Positions 21,501 through 28,315 of a stretch of DNA of 64,000 bases are shown here, piece after piece. The position numbers and the translations under genes were made by a program. Each line of letters opens with the position of its first letter. The first letter of the stretch is position 1. Source of the stretch: Macrocystis pyrifera (taxonomy: Eukaryota > Sar > Phaeophyceae > Laminariales > Laminariaceae); the NCBI GenBank assembly GCA_031763025.1, contig JASSKH010000046.1:1-64000 (forward strand), in the 5' to 3' direction. The notes beneath the pieces are model-generated. The model saw nothing but the letters and a program-made list of their open reading frames with translations. It had not been told where the DNA came from and ran no database searches.

Positions 21501-22122
21501 TACCTGTAGATCGTTTAGTTCCTCCCCTGCCGCCGCTGTGAGAAGCTGCGCAGGATCTACATGGTACAGATGCAACGCAGGAAACGTTTGTGCTAGGTCT
21601 ATAGTTAACGGGACCAAATTTTGTTAGTAAAAATAGGTAAATATATAGGTTTTTATGTACACGATAGGTCCTATTAACTATGGACCCCCGTAATAATAGA
21701 TCATTCACATGGTACGGGCCCCACCCCGCAAACATGAGCTAGATTATGCAAGATCGGGAATTATGTCTTCCTCGAAAAATCTAGGTATTGGAACTGTGGG
21801 AAATGTATGACCTGTACATGACCTATCTGCCTTGAACGATCTAGGTCATAAACTGCAGATGACCTGTCGGAGGTGTGGAAAACAAAAACGAAAGAATCGC
21901 CTGAAGATGACGGTCTTGTGTGGTGATCATGTTGCTGCTATCGGGTGCTATCCGCAACGCTGCTGTAACGGCTTATTATTTTTTTCTTTTTCTTTTTTTG
22001 TCTTGGTTTTTTCTCGGCGCGCAGTTCCGTTCCAGATAGTGACGGCAACCACCAAGATAAACAACGGCGACGAGTTCTTGAGCACCTTGCTCCCCAACTT
22101 CCAGAACCTTCTGCAGCGATGA
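3029..22122 (+). CDS. VPS33: VPS33, Sec1/Munc18-family vacuolar sorting protein (3' eleven exons; 5' end outside the window)
   Basis: VPS33 is the SM-family subunit of the HOPS and CORVET tethers. It binds VPS16 and assembles SNARE bundles at late endosome and vacuole membranes. Exons: 3029-3109, 4432-4573, 5971-6061, 8132-8215, 9480-9624, 13595-13723, 14665-14855, 17363-17508, 18844-19025, 20260-20338, 22025-22122. Their translations follow the family order: VDLVT..LTYEGLIDDL, NSDDPLF, IRLLCLQS, TYGYQYLFALNNLE, DDIAYVSSGYAPLSVRLVQ, IGGVTYMEIAALRFLS, VTATTKINNG, stop. Splice phases agree across all junctions except 9624/13595, where about six residues are missing (a probable microexon). About the first 240 residues lie upstream of the window. 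A +1 shift at 6004-6008 and a +2 shift at 9525-9526 break the reading frame. Conservation on both sides argues for sequencing error or recent loss, but a pseudogene is possible. Introns are crowded with transposons. The family call is from the sequence and remembered homologues, not from a search. Confidence 0.93.
3127..3167 (+). repeat. Poly-C run, 41 bases, just inside a VPS33 intron
   Basis: An uninterrupted C run begins 17 bases after the donor of exon a. C runs of this size elsewhere in the window are tails of non-LTR elements. Here the element body is not evident. Confidence 0.9.
3411..3450 (+). pseudogene. Degenerate partial copy of VPS33 exon a
   Basis: TTGGCTACGCCCTTAAGGTA here matches TTGGCTACGCCCTTGACGTA of the exon at 3051-3070 with two differences, then continues GTTGAAAACGG, resembling the exon's GAGAACGG end with the middle deleted. 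It is probably a relic of a local tandem duplication. Confidence 0.55.
3890..4066 (+). mobile_element. SINE-like 3' fragment followed by a LINE-type 3' tail and poly-C
   Basis: ATGCTCCGTCCGGCATTAGG and the following ATGCGAGAGTCTATGG block match the SINE 3' region. From about 3985, CTCGAAAGAGATTCATGGTC matches the LINE 3' tail. Each part ends with GAGTAC, the second followed by 23 C. Confidence 0.6.
4075..4330 (+). mobile_element. 5'-truncated LINE 3' end with poly-C tail
   Basis: It is collinear with 63650-63895: the ATGGTGGCCACAGGCGGCC block, GAGCGCCCAAATGTTGGAGG-type block, CTCGAAAGGGATGC block and GAGTACG followed by C12. The coding frame is closed by stops. It lies in the VPS33 intron before exon b. 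Confidence 0.7.
4349..4402 (+). mobile_element. Short SINE 3'-end fragment with C tail
   Basis: GACGACTACGGTCATGCATA and TAGTGAGTACCCCCC are the terminal part of the SINE-like family. It lies 30 bases before the exon b acceptor, so its C tract may serve as the pyrimidine tract. Confidence 0.55.
4432..4573 (+). CDS. VPS33: VPS33 exon b (low-complexity Gly/Ala linker)
   Basis: Acceptor GCGTCAG to 4431, donor GTGAAC from 4574, phase 2 in and 0 out. It encodes GSVRLDADMVEAGED, then a Gly/Ala-rich stretch and AAFVGADGKKKQ. This corresponds to the variable loop after the GIQN/GIEN segment in other VPS33 proteins. Confidence 0.85.
5641..5780 (+). repeat. T-rich low-complexity tract
   Basis: Several T runs (up to 23 T near 5712-5733) alternate with AATTTTTCA-like pieces in the VPS33 intron. 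Nothing else is recognised between 4,574 and 5,970. Confidence 0.7.
5971..6061 (+). CDS. VPS33: VPS33 exon c with an apparent +1 frameshift
   Basis: Acceptor GAGCAG to 5970, donor GTGAGC from 6062. It reads VPVPLNSDDPLF, then after the T5 run at 6004-6008 the conserved reading continues one base out as STVRDVHVEQLMPFLQGK. The family has LNS..ELY.EIRD..F..V here. The exon is 91 bases, one more than the 90 needed for its phase-0 to phase-0 position. Removing one T of the run would restore continuity. Confidence 0.85.
6390..6423 (+). repeat. (CAG)11 microsatellite
   Basis: A pure CAG tract lies in a VPS33 intron, followed by CATC-rich degenerate repeats to about 6550. Confidence 0.9.
6570..6745. 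repeat. Dispersed repeat shared with 57915-58085
   Basis: TTTCAAGATCACCCGGAGAC, the CGTGACA..CCGATTT..TGGTCT block and GGCC...CGGATGGT occur in the same order and spacing at 57915-58085. No coding is seen. The family is unknown. Confidence 0.55.
7536..7647. mobile_element. MITE copy
   Basis: Termini TGTTACGGGGGGTCCATAG and CCCCCCGTAATAG form the ~30-bp inverted repeats around the standard AT-rich core. It lies in the VPS33 intron between exons c and d. The preceding open frame at 7090-7554 (154 codons) runs into this MITE and looks non-coding. Confidence 0.85.
8132..8215 (+). CDS. VPS33: VPS33 exon d
   Basis: Acceptor CCCCAG to 8131, donor GTTGTT from 8216, phase 0 to 0, 28 codons. It encodes AKHIRESYNRFRANRD and SITEIHEFVKK, matching the helical AK.I...F..R....TV.EIK.FV segment of VPS33. 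Confidence 0.9.
8281..8424 (+). repeat. (CCCT)n / CTCC-rich microsatellite
   Basis: Imperfect CCTC/CCGT tetramers run for ~140 bases directly after exon d. The long Arg/Glu/Gly open frame on the opposite strand is a by-product of this repeat. Confidence 0.9.
8796..8838 (+). repeat. 9-bp tandem repeat GCAGCCCAT
   Basis: About four and a half consecutive copies of GCAGCCCAT occur immediately before a MITE. Confidence 0.85.
8854..8966. mobile_element. MITE copy
   Basis: Left CTATTACGGAGGGCCATAG and right CCCCCGTAATAG termini flank the complete core. It lies in the VPS33 intron between exons d and e. Confidence 0.88.
9170..9283. mobile_element. MITE copy, inverted relative to the copy at 8854
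   Basis: CTATTACGGGGGGCCACAG is followed by the core in the GTAAAAATAGG orientation and GGTCTCCTGTAGTAAT. It is 200 bp from the previous copy. Confidence 0.85.
9480..9624 (+). CDS. VPS33: VPS33 exon e with an apparent 2-base insertion
   Basis: Acceptor CCTCTAG to 9479, donor GTAAGG from 9625. The first part reads IPGLKEDYRSLNLHI. After TC at 9525-9526 the conserved reading continues in another frame as NIAGLVVEGSGSPDFRRRWQ and TERALLEGMIAAR, matching the family SLANH.SIAEL and LTVEQEFM. The exon is 145 bases; 143 would keep phase 0 in and 2 out. Confidence 0.87.
9660..9725 (+). repeat. (GTT)n / (GGT)n microsatellite
   Basis: A GTT tract continues as GGT and then GTTGATGTTG, just after exon e. 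The opposite-strand Gln/His-rich frame is a by-product. Confidence 0.9.
10868..11031 (+). repeat. Imperfect direct repeat of ~65 bp, two copies
   Basis: CTGCTGTTGTTCCGTGACT through GAGAGCTTAAGGGACAG occurs at about 10868-10935 and again at 10967-11018, followed by an extra TTAAGGGACAG. No gene is seen around it. Confidence 0.75.
11806..12241 (+). mobile_element. SINE-like element, internally shortened copy
   Basis: It starts at a C run, retains the GTCGTCGAGTTAGATCATTT block and is then collinear with the full copy at 13735-14295 to the ATGCGAGGGTCTATGGTCAT block and the terminal C-rich tail. It lies in the long VPS33 intron between exons e and f. Confidence 0.75.
12242..12330 (+). mobile_element. 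LINE 3' tail fragment abutting the SINE copy
   Basis: TCCGTCTGGAAAGGGATGCG, TGGTCAATGGTCAAAATGAC and GCAAGCAACAAATGATAC followed by C14 match the LINE 3' end at 63815-63895. Confidence 0.65.
12405..12530 (+). pseudogene. Degenerate copy of the VPS33 exon f acceptor and 5' part (relic A)
   Basis: TTTTTGGTGATGAGCCTTAG is followed by GTGGTGGAAGAGACGATAAA and CATGCAACG, matching TTTTGGTGG..GCAG and GTTATCGAAGAGATGATAAG, CATGCAGCAG of exon f at 13575-13625. It encodes VVEETINMQ against VIEEMISMQ, then loses similarity. Confidence 0.6.
12685..12776 (+). repeat. (CTGA)23 microsatellite
   Basis: A nearly perfect CTGA tetramer tract lies in the VPS33 intron. The Ser-Val-Gln-Ser peptides on the other strand are its translation. 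Confidence 0.95.
12999..13114. mobile_element. MITE copy
   Basis: GTTACGGGGAGCCATAGTAA at the left and TATTCCCCAGTAGTATT at the right border a diverged core. It sits between exon relics A and B. Confidence 0.75.
13140..13290 (+). pseudogene. Degenerate copy of the VPS33 exon f acceptor region (relic B)
   Basis: TTTTGGTGACGATCACTCTT, then AGGGAATCGAAAAAATGATA and ACATGCAACAA align with the exon f acceptor and first codons. The downstream block ATTCTTACGCATCATTATTT is shared with 13465-13490. The frame is broken. Confidence 0.55.
13296..13400. mobile_element. MITE copy inserted between exon relics
   Basis: ACCATAGTAAATAGGACC and TTTGGTCCTATTTACTATG inverted arms, right end CCCCCCCGTTTTAG. The outer left terminus is truncated. 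Confidence 0.8.
13401..13540 (+). pseudogene. Tandem copy of the intron upstream of VPS33 exon f (relic C)
   Basis: ATCTTGTTCACGTGGTTTGG here pairs with ACCTTGTTCACTGCGCTTGG at 13552-13571 just before the true acceptor. The block TTATTCTTACCCATCCTTAT pairs with relic B. The exon part itself is deleted. Confidence 0.5.
13595..13723 (+). CDS. VPS33: VPS33 exon f
   Basis: Acceptor AATCGCAG to 13594, donor GTTAGC from 13724, phase 0 to 0, 43 codons. It encodes VIEEMISMQQPAMRVIRLLC and LQSMTDVGIKSSKYEFLKKE, matching IEDCI......VLRL.CLQS....G.K...LD..KREI of VPS33. About six residues between exon e and this exon are unaccounted for. Confidence 0.93.
13735..14295 (+). mobile_element. Full-length SINE-like element inserted next to a VPS33 donor site
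   Basis: A C run (13735-13746) starts ten bases after the donor GT. The body TATATTATCTACCTGG to ATGCATAGTAATGAGTACG is followed by C18 (to 14295). It is collinear throughout with copies at 1-559 (opposite strand) and 62560-63106. Confidence 0.8.
14373..14550 (+). repeat. GAT/ATG-rich degenerate microsatellite
   Basis: Imperfect GATGAT/TGATGC/TGATTATGA triplets lie in the VPS33 intron. Asp- and His-rich frames on either strand are by-products. Confidence 0.88.
14665..14855 (+). CDS. VPS33: VPS33 exon g
   Basis: Acceptor CATTTTCAG to 14664, donor GTGAGA from 14856, phase 0 in and 2 out. It encodes TYGYQYLFALNNLEAVGFLK, then PSLRRALRLVND and PDDIAYVSSG, matching TYG..H...L.NLEKAGLL and ISYVYSG of the family. 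Confidence 0.95.
14885..15043 (+). repeat. CTTGC/TTGCC compound minisatellite
   Basis: A 9-bp repeat CTTGCCTTG (about ten copies) passes into a 5-bp CTTGC repeat. Open frames through it on both strands (poly Leu-Pro-Cys or Gln-Gly-Lys-Ala) are not genes. Confidence 0.93.
15197..15304. mobile_element. MITE copy
   Basis: TATTACGGGGGTACATAGTT and ACTATGGACCCCCGTAAT inverted termini flank the GTAAAAATAGG core. It lies in the VPS33 intron between exons g and h. Confidence 0.88.
16110..16360. repeat. GATC-rich dispersed repeat (copy 1)
   Basis: ATCTATCTATCTATGTACGG, GTAGATCAT, CACCTGCCGTTGGGACAGGC, and the later AAGATC..GAACTGTGGGAA.. block recur in the same order at 21480-21870 and partly at 53490-53740. 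No coding is seen. Confidence 0.55.
16798..16909. mobile_element. MITE copy
   Basis: CTATTACGGGGGACCATAGT at the left and AACTATGGAGCCCCGTAATA at the right are nearly perfect inverted termini. Confidence 0.9.
17363..17508 (+). CDS. VPS33: VPS33 exon h
   Basis: Acceptor TTGGGCAG to 17362, donor GTGAGC from 17509. The first base completes Gly of SSG. It encodes YAPLSVRLVQACVRPGWLPA and LKLMPGPCVEVTQD, the strongly conserved YAPLSVRL..L..PGW segment. It ends in phase 1 after DLPTA. Confidence 0.95.
17515..17960 (+). repeat. GTT/GTG/GCT-rich expanded microsatellite
   Basis: Imperfect GGTGTTG, GCTGCTGTT and GGTGGTGTT triplets begin a few bases after the exon h donor. The long Asn/Thr/His-rich reverse frames are by-products. 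Confidence 0.9.
17975..18045 (+). pseudogene. Degenerate copy of the 3' end of VPS33 exon h
   Basis: GAGGTCACCCGGGACCCAGA and TGCCCCTCCTGAAGACCTTC reproduce GAGGTTACCCAGGACCCCGA and CGCCCCTCCCGAAGATCTTC of exon h (17460-17499), still reading VEVTRDPDAPPEDLPT. The donor GT is changed to GC, so it cannot splice normally. It is followed by its own GGTGTT repeat, as exon h is. Confidence 0.75.
18060..18180 (+). repeat. GGT/GTT microsatellite, second copy
   Basis: The tract GGTGGTGTTGGTGGTG follows the exon h relic just as the first tract follows exon h, supporting a ~500-bp tandem duplication. Confidence 0.85.
18537..18582 (+). repeat. Poly-C run, 46 bases
   Basis: An uninterrupted C run lies in the VPS33 intron. 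No SINE or LINE body is recognised immediately upstream. Confidence 0.92.
18844..19025 (+). CDS. VPS33: VPS33 exon i (poly-Gly linker); start approximate
   Basis: The end is fixed by DDASQKKAR and donor GTGTTT from 19026, phase 0 into exon j. The start is the weakest boundary: phase 1 input fits an acceptor at 18842-18843, giving LRRQAEQRGKVQSAADMGD, but other AGs to 18893 also fit. The centre is a pure GGA tract (18920-18960) encoding ~16 Gly. Other VPS33 proteins have a short variable linker before the FLGGVT segment, so this insertion is plausible in the family. Confidence 0.7.
19315..19442. repeat. GGGTCGGGTCGGG / CCCGACCCGGCCC inverted repeat
   Basis: A G-rich arm (GCGGGTCGGGTCGGGTCGGG) at about 19341-19360 faces CTGACCCGACCCGGCCCAAC at 19410-19429. 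The right side continues CCGACCTGTGAGATCT..GAGCCCTGG, related to 22743-22778. It resembles the subterminal region of a hAT-like MITE, but I cannot define both ends. Confidence 0.4.
20056..20232 (+). mobile_element. Two LINE 3'-tail fragments in tandem
   Basis: GTGCTCCGCATCGAAAAGGA..GTCAAATGACGAAGGCAAGC..ATGAGCACG and GTGCTCCACCTCGAAAGGGA..GAATGACAGCCACAAGCAA..GGAGTACCCC both match the LINE 3' end. The second lies 20 bases before the exon j acceptor region. Confidence 0.6.
20260..20338 (+). CDS. VPS33: VPS33 exon j
   Basis: Acceptor GTGGCAG to 20259, donor GTGAGC from 20339, phase 0 in and 1 out. It encodes VMLVYFIGGVTYMEIAALRF and LSAQKE, the conserved FFLGGVT..EIAALRFLS motif near the C-terminus of VPS33. 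Confidence 0.96.
21480..21870. repeat. GATC-rich dispersed repeat (copy 2), interrupted by a MITE
   Basis: ATCTATCTATCTGATCTATC, GTAGATCGTTTAGTTCCTCC and CTGCCGCCGCTGTGAGAAGC, then after the MITE at 21595-21695 the GAACTGTGGGAAATG part. The order matches 16110-16360. Confidence 0.55.
21595..21695. mobile_element. MITE copy, left terminus truncated
   Basis: CTATAGTTAACGGGACC and CCTATTAACTATGGACCCCC arms flank the GTAAAAATAGG core; the right end reads CCCCCGTAATA. It is inserted in the GATC-rich repeat. Confidence 0.85.
22025..22122 (+). CDS. VPS33: VPS33 terminal exon k and stop
   Basis: Acceptor GGCGCGCAG to 22024 after a T-rich tract, phase 1 input. It encodes FPFQIVTATTKINNGDEFLS and TLLPNFQNLLQR, then TGA at 22120-22122. 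It matches the family C-terminus EYVIATTKLING..... Length and position agree with a normal VPS33 end. Confidence 0.95.
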
Positions 22123-22217
22123 CGGTGACGGTGCCCGTCTGGACCGTGACCGTGGGGTTGGGTCGGATAAATTTGACGGTTTGGTTTGGGGTGGAGGCAT
22201 TCAGAGCGCGCGCGCGC

Positions 22218-22500
22218 GGGGGGGGTATTCATGTCATGCACGGCCGTAGTCGTATGACAATTTACCCTTGCATCCCCACAGTGCCGGGAAGGAGCACGTC
22301 GGCTTTTCACCGATCAGGTGGAGCACGTCGGTTTTTCACTGACCAGGCAGGCATTGCTTGTGCACCATGCGCGAAGCGCACAGGGAGGTGTTCGGTGAGT
22401 CGCACGAAGGGTGGCCTGCATCGCTTGTGAGAAGGACTTTCATCTTGCATATGGATGGCAGCGTCGGATAGATTGAGCGCAGGAGGGGGGGGGGGGGGGG
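22218..22500 (-). mobile_element. SINE-like element, truncated, with internal 26-bp duplication
   Basis: It is bounded by G runs (22218-22225 and 22485-22500), so its C tail is on the - strand. GGAGCACGTCGGCTTTTCAC and GGAGCACGTCGGTTTTTCAC are a tandem duplicate at 22290-22341. It begins ~95 bp after the VPS33 stop. Confidence 0.7.
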
Positions 22501-23915
22501 ATGACGGAGTTCCGTGGCGTAAAGCACTATAGGATCCCGCGATTTGCCAACTTTGCTGACCGCGTAGGGGCCTCCTCTCACCGCCCTAAAGTCACATTAA
22601 TGTTCGTACGTTGGGGACAAAGGCGGTTTCCTAACGGTAGAGCCGGTGGCTTATTCTTTTTTTTTTTCTGAGATTTTGTCACATGAGGGACTAGCTCAAT
22701 ACTTCACCCGAAACGTCTACTTCGAAACCGTTGTCTTCGCTCAACCCGACCTGTAGATTTTCTATGTTTCACAGCCCTCAAACGAATGCCTAAATATTTC
22801 GTATTTTCGTCGGGTATGTATTACCAAGTATTTATAACCACCGGTAGTTGATCACCTTGGGAAGTTTTTTTTTTTTTCCCGGTCAGGCAAATTCGATCCG
22901 AAACGTACAACCCCTACAGCGAGACGAGTCTTCTCACCCCTAACTCCAGCATGCGTCACCGTCGGCCGTGGGGTAGGGCGAAACCGTGGGCAGTTTTATG
23001 TGGGGTGGAGGCGGAGGTGCACGTGGGGGAGGGGAGGGCGTGGGGGGGCAGGGTGTTCGGGGGGGGGTGAGGTGGGAGGGCACGGGACTTGGTGCTGGGA
23101 GGGCCGTAACAGAAGGATATGGGGGGATGTATATTCTCGTGTGTGCTTCAGGTTGGAACAGTCGGTTGTAACGCGTTGGTATTTTGGGGCGATGACCGTT
23201 TGTGTTCCTTTAGGTTTTTGTCGAGGGAAAAACTGTTGGATGGTCTTGATCGCGAAAATACGAAAATTTCCGCAGCAGACGGCAAAACAGAAAACAAAAC
23301 TTGTTTATCGCACCGCAAGGACTGCCCGAAGGCGGCGGCCGTTGTCGGCCTTCGATACAGTCTTCGAGCACACAAACAGGTGCGGCATGGGTGATAGAGG
23401 CAGCTCGACAACAGGGTGCCAAGAACGGAGAGCACACGTTTGTTATTCTCCAATTTTTCCAATTTTTTTTTTTTCTGGCATTTACTTTGGAGTACAGAGA
23501 ACCAAAAAATGGTACATATAATTCGACATTGTTTTACTGAGGTAAGCATGGCCCCTATATTTTTGTCTTGTTGCAGCTCGGTTGCAGGCACAATTTATTT
23601 TGATTTTGCTAGGTGTTGGATCCTCGTTGAGACCTTTTTCTACCAAAAGGCCTCCGGCTATGACGCTGTTGGCGTTGTCACATATTCGCATGTTGTGTTT
23701 GGCGGCATGGAGCCCGAGTGAAATTCTCCCTTGCCAGACGTGATCGCTTTTTTTCTGTGGACGCTTTTTTTTCATACCGTAGCATATCATACGAAGTATA
23801 CCATTCCCGCTAGGGTAGGGATAACCACTTGAGCAGCTCCAACAAACCGTTTTTTTTTTCAGTGTATAGCTGTTAGCTTGGGGTAGATGTCTAGCGAAGT
23901 GTCCAATACAGTATG
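22501..23915. other. No gene recognised
   Basis: The stretch contains a CACCCGAAACGTCT-type dispersed motif (about 22700), a G-rich patch at 22985-23110 and short T runs. Open frames are short and show no family features. Confidence 0.4.
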
Positions 23916-23970
23916 GGCCCGGAAGCACAGCATCTGAGCAAGCCCGGAAGCACAACACCTGAGCAAGCCC
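23916..23970 (+). repeat. 26-bp direct repeat, two copies
   Basis: CCCGGAAGCACAGCATCTGA and CCCGGAAGCACAACACCTGA, each followed by GCAAGCC, lie side by side. Confidence 0.85.
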
Positions 23971-25014
23971 TGGAGCCTGACTTCGAGAACTAACAGGTAG
24001 TATTTCGTGTAACGCAGGTCGTCGGTCAGAACACGTTTTCTTCGAATTTTCTTAGCTTATTGTCCCCCTCCACAAGTTAGCGTTAATGTACATTCAACGC
24101 CGACGGGGATTTTCGAGTTGAGGAGCTCCATCGGCGAGAAATGTTTTCGGCTGGTACGTTACGTCACGTCTGGGGGCGCCCGGTCTCCGCCGGTCATGTG
24201 TTTGTGAGGCATGCTTCGGGCAGGGGTGCACCGAAAACAGTTGAGCCCCCTCTCTCGGCGAGCTCTGCTTCATAGACCTCACGCAATTTTTGTTTTTTTT
24301 TCTTTTCCTGATAGGTTTTCCGTCTGCACTAAACTCAAAACCACTCAACGTTGTTTCGACCCCGCGATTATCATGACTTGCCGCACAAACGTCTAGCATC
24401 AAAACCTGCTGGTTTAAAACAATCTAAGCGCTTCGCGCAATGAATGCGATAAGTATGAACCGACGGTCTACCGTAGGTTTCTGTAGTACTAATATGACCA
24501 ATTTCAATGCTCTTGTGAAGTCAATGCTGTTGTTGTAAAATCCCAGATGAGGTGTTCCAACGAGAAGATGTGCCTTCTCCACCAAGTCCTCAGTGTCCTT
24601 ATGGAGGAGCCCCGCCAGGAAAAACTACTCTGGCCAAAAAGTGCGTTCTAATACCTCTGTTTGACGTACGGGCACTTCCGGTTTACATTCTCGACGTAGA
24701 CTTTGCTTACAGACAGCAGAACTCCCGACTGCAGCAGCCCAAAGCTTGTGCCGTAGAGCTAGTTGATTGTCGCACAACAGTCGCCCCGGGTCCAAGCCTT
24801 GTCACCCGCAGTCAGTGGCGGGTTATGTGCAGCAGTCAGTCGTCTATCCACACCAGCACTCCTATAGCAGCAGCCGTGCTGAAAGCGGTTGCCGTATTTA
24901 GCTCGAGATCGATCTCGAGGTTTTGTTGTCTTCGTGTTTATTTTACTACCAAGGTAGGGTTTTGCCCTATGTCTCTCACTAGTTTGCTGACCGCTTGAGG
25001 TCCTCCAGCAAGTA

Positions 25015-25129
25015 ACTATTGCGGGGACCACAGTAAATAGGACCTACGGTACACACTATATATACCCTACATATTTAGCGATTTTTCCTACAATGCATGG
25101 TACTATTTACTATGCCCCCCCGCAATACT
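25015..25129. mobile_element. MITE copy
   Basis: ACTATTGCGGGGACCACAGT at the left and CTATGCCCCCCCGCAATACT at the right are inverted; the terminal A/T is changed to G/C symmetrically on both sides (TTGCGGGG/CCCCGCAA). The core is diverged. Confidence 0.8.
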
Positions 25130-26559
25130 ACAGTACCGGATCGTATGGTACTTTTGCTCGTAGTTGTGTTTTTGAGTTACATAGAACATAGAACTGTTGG
25201 TCAGGTTACGAGAACAAACGGTTAGAAGTGGTGCTTCGGGTGAGATAGTGAAGTCTTCGTGTCTGGAAGCTCAAACAAGCAAGACACGAGGCACACTGCT
25301 GTGGCATTATATTGTTCCAACCTGGTACCAGAGTACAAGTACTACGCACAGGCGACTCGTTATCGTCGGTGTCCGAAACGCACTGTGTACAGTCCATCGT
25401 GACAGCAGGTATCTCTGTGGCGTCTATATCGTCTTGTCTGTAATGTTCTAGAGGGTTTCCTATACTTGTTATGGCAGGGCCGATTGCAACTTGCACATGT
25501 GTTAACGGGGATGCAGCCGTCTACTGTATATGGCTGAGCTCGCAGAAGTATGCCTCCTTAGAGAAAGAGAACCGATACATGGTAGGGGCCAATATGTGGG
25601 TAACCACCTCCTTTTAAAAATCGAAATATTTTCCTGCCATTCCCGGAGATTCTTGTGACTGATCGATGTTGAAGGTCGTGCCTCACATAGTCGCGGGTGC
25701 ACATACACTAACATGACGAGGACGATGCTTTTGAGAGAAGCGCTTGAAGTGCAGCTAGACAAGTCATATTTTGCGAGCTCCCCCGGTCTGTCCAGTTGTG
25801 ATAGAGTAGCTCGGGTTTGTGTTGTGTGCCATGATGCCTGCAGTTACCGAAGCCGACGCGTTCTCGCACCCCGTCGAGGCTCATAACCCGTGGCTGGATA
25901 TCGGCAGGTTTCACATCATTTTCTTGTTGTTTGTGGGAGTCTTTTTGAGCAACCGACGTTGAAGGTAATGCTTCACATAGTCCGGAGGTCAATGCAAAAC
26001 AATGGGTATGGGAATGATGTTCGAAACATATGCGATTGGAGTACAGCTATAGGTGAGTCCGGTTACGAGCTCAGAACATAAATATACATGTTGATTCCAC
26101 AAAGCGGCGTTGCTCTCGGGCCAGGAACGAGAAATAAGACGAGACATAATCGTAATATATCATCAGACGAGAGTTAGAGGAAAGGCATGCCATCTTCTGT
26201 AAGCTCAGGTAGCTTCGGGCTGGGTATATGACTATATGTATCGCTTACAGAGTCAGTGTACTGACCGACTTATGTCAATGCGCCTTGATGCTTACTCGTG
26301 GACGTCGAACTCCCGACACGTTAGCTACCCCTGTGCTATTGTTAAGCCCCCAGAGGACCGACCGAATTGATTTTTGTAAGGTGCTTGTTTCCTCGACTAA
26401 CTGTTTGCCCGCTAAAATATATTTCCTGGCATAGTGCTGCAACAAGGTTTCCCTGTTTCTCAAGACCAAAACATCAAGGCAGGAAGAATTATCTTCGATG
26501 ATATTGAGGCAATCTACTTTCTATTTTGTCGTGTTTGTCGCGCACCTACAGTACGCAGC

Positions 26560-27030
26560 AGGAAGGCAACCACCTCGAAGACACACCATGCAAGCCCCAC
26601 GCAAGATGTTCAAAGCAGGAAACACCATGAGCCCACCACCGAAGCTCCACGGAGGCACCACGGACCTATCACGGAGACATTACGCCGAGGGGACACCACG
26701 GGACGCACGAAAGCGCGATGGAGGCACGATGGAGGCACAACAGAGGGGCCATGGAGACACCACGGAAGCATAGTGGATTCGCCACATGGAAGTACCATGG
26801 ACACAGCTTAGGGGCCAAGTGGGGGCACCACGGGGCGCCATATACCCCACCACGGAGCCACCATGGAAACACCACGCAAGTAACATGGAGGCACCATGGA
26901 GATACCTCGAGGGCATTCCGAAAGCATCATGAACCCTCCACGGAAGCAACATGTGGACACACCACATACACCCACCACGCTGGCATAATGTGGCCAACAT
27001 CATGGACGCACCACGGCCCACGGCGGGAGT
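26560..27030 (+). repeat. CACCAYGGAGGCA-type degenerate minisatellite
   Basis: Imperfect ~12-24-bp units such as GGAGGCACCACGGACC, CATGGAGACACCACGGAAGC and CACCATGGAGCCACC repeat for ~470 bases. All three forward frames and the reverse frames are open for long stretches, as expected of a repeat without stops. Confidence 0.85.
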
Positions 27031-27289
27031 GGTTTCCGACTTTTCCGACCGCTCCTCACACGAGGAGCTCAATATCACTTCACTCACTGCCTATCCTCCA
27101 CAACATCACTTCAAAGAAGTTTCTTCCCTCAACCCGACCATCAAAGCTGTGCATTACTCCCATAGAAAATCTACCACCCGTATAAAGTACAGCCGTTTGC
27201 GTATCATACTGACCTGCCCTGTAGTGTCTCACTTGAGGAGCTTATCCGGCCCGAAAATACTGAGGCTAACAGTGCAACCTCTACCGAGA

Positions 27290-27445
27290 TGTGAGTCAGT
27301 GCTGCCGCTGCCCATGGTGCTGCTGTGGTGGATCCATCGCGTGGTTGGTCCGTGGCGCTTCCGCGGTAGGTCCATGGTGTCTGTGGTGGTGTGGTGCTTC
27401 CGTGGTGGGTTTGTGGTGTTCTCAAGGTGATGTCGTGGGCTTTTC
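27290..27445 (-). repeat. Inverted partner of the 26.6-27.0 kb minisatellite
   Basis: CATGGTGCTGCTGTGGTGGA, GGTCCATGGTGTCTGTGGTG and GCTTCCGTGGTGGGTTTG are the reverse complement type of the units at 26560-27030. The two arms are separated by ~260 bases without such repeats. Confidence 0.7.
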
Positions 27446-27829
27446 ATGGTGCTGTGTCATGATGCGTTCACGGGGATCATCCACAAACGCCCATTAAAGC
27501 AAAACAACAACAGTACACGCACGAAGAAGGCATACTGGCATGAAAGAAAACGTGGTAGTGCGCCCATCAATGGGGAGTCACCGACTCCCGTAGGGATTAC
27601 ACAGCTTTTTGAGCAGCAGACGGTACCACTCTCCATATGCCAAACATTAATGTACGTATTTGTTATGGAATACCACATTAAGCAGACAAACGCCTTTACG
27701 CTTGAAACTCTGGGTCATGCGCCCGAGAATCGGATGTACTCAACGTTGTTTCTGATTAGCAGCTCCAAGGGTCACTGGCTGACTGCTGCTGTACCGCCGT
27801 CCCTGTCGCCAACACTGATGACCCCCTCT

Positions 27830-28315
27830 GCCACGCAGCTCTACGGCCCACACCTCTTGCTTCTCACTCGGCGTATAGCTACTGCACACGCCATTCAATG
27901 GTTGATTGGTTCAACGATTGTGAAATGGCTTGTTGAACTTGTTGTATAGTTCCTTGAGTACTATTGACACCTAGAACCATTCAACGCATATATAATGTAT
28001 TATCTATCCTACTTTCGCCATAATTACACCGTATGTATCAAACACCCTATTCTTCGAAATTGGCCGTGCTCTACCATTCAGCTTTAGAGCCCGCTCATCT
28101 TCCTCCTCACTCCGCTTAGAGCTACGACAGTAGTACACACTCCATTCTATGGTTGCGTATGAAATTTGTCGGATGTTTCCTTGCGTGCTAAAACGGTTCA
28201 AATCATAATACCTACCCTGGTATGCTGCTGCCGTAGCCAATATTCACACCGTTTGTATAAAAATATCCCATTTTTGTTCAGGTAGGCCGCGCTCTTTCAT
28301 TTTTGTTGTTGTTTG
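27830..28315. repeat. ~205-230-bp degenerate tandem repeat, left block
   Basis: The units are recognised by CACACCGTATGTATCAAACA, a CGCTCATCTTC..CTCACTCCGCTTAGAGCTAC block, CATTCTATGGTTGC and TTTCCTTGCGTG..GTTCAA. One unit starts near 27830, one near 28020 and a third is cut at about 28315. The same units resume at 30650. Confidence 0.65.

Noticed and set aside
26718..27185. 155-codon His/Met/Thr-rich frame
   Set aside because: Translation of the CACCATGGAGG-type minisatellite.
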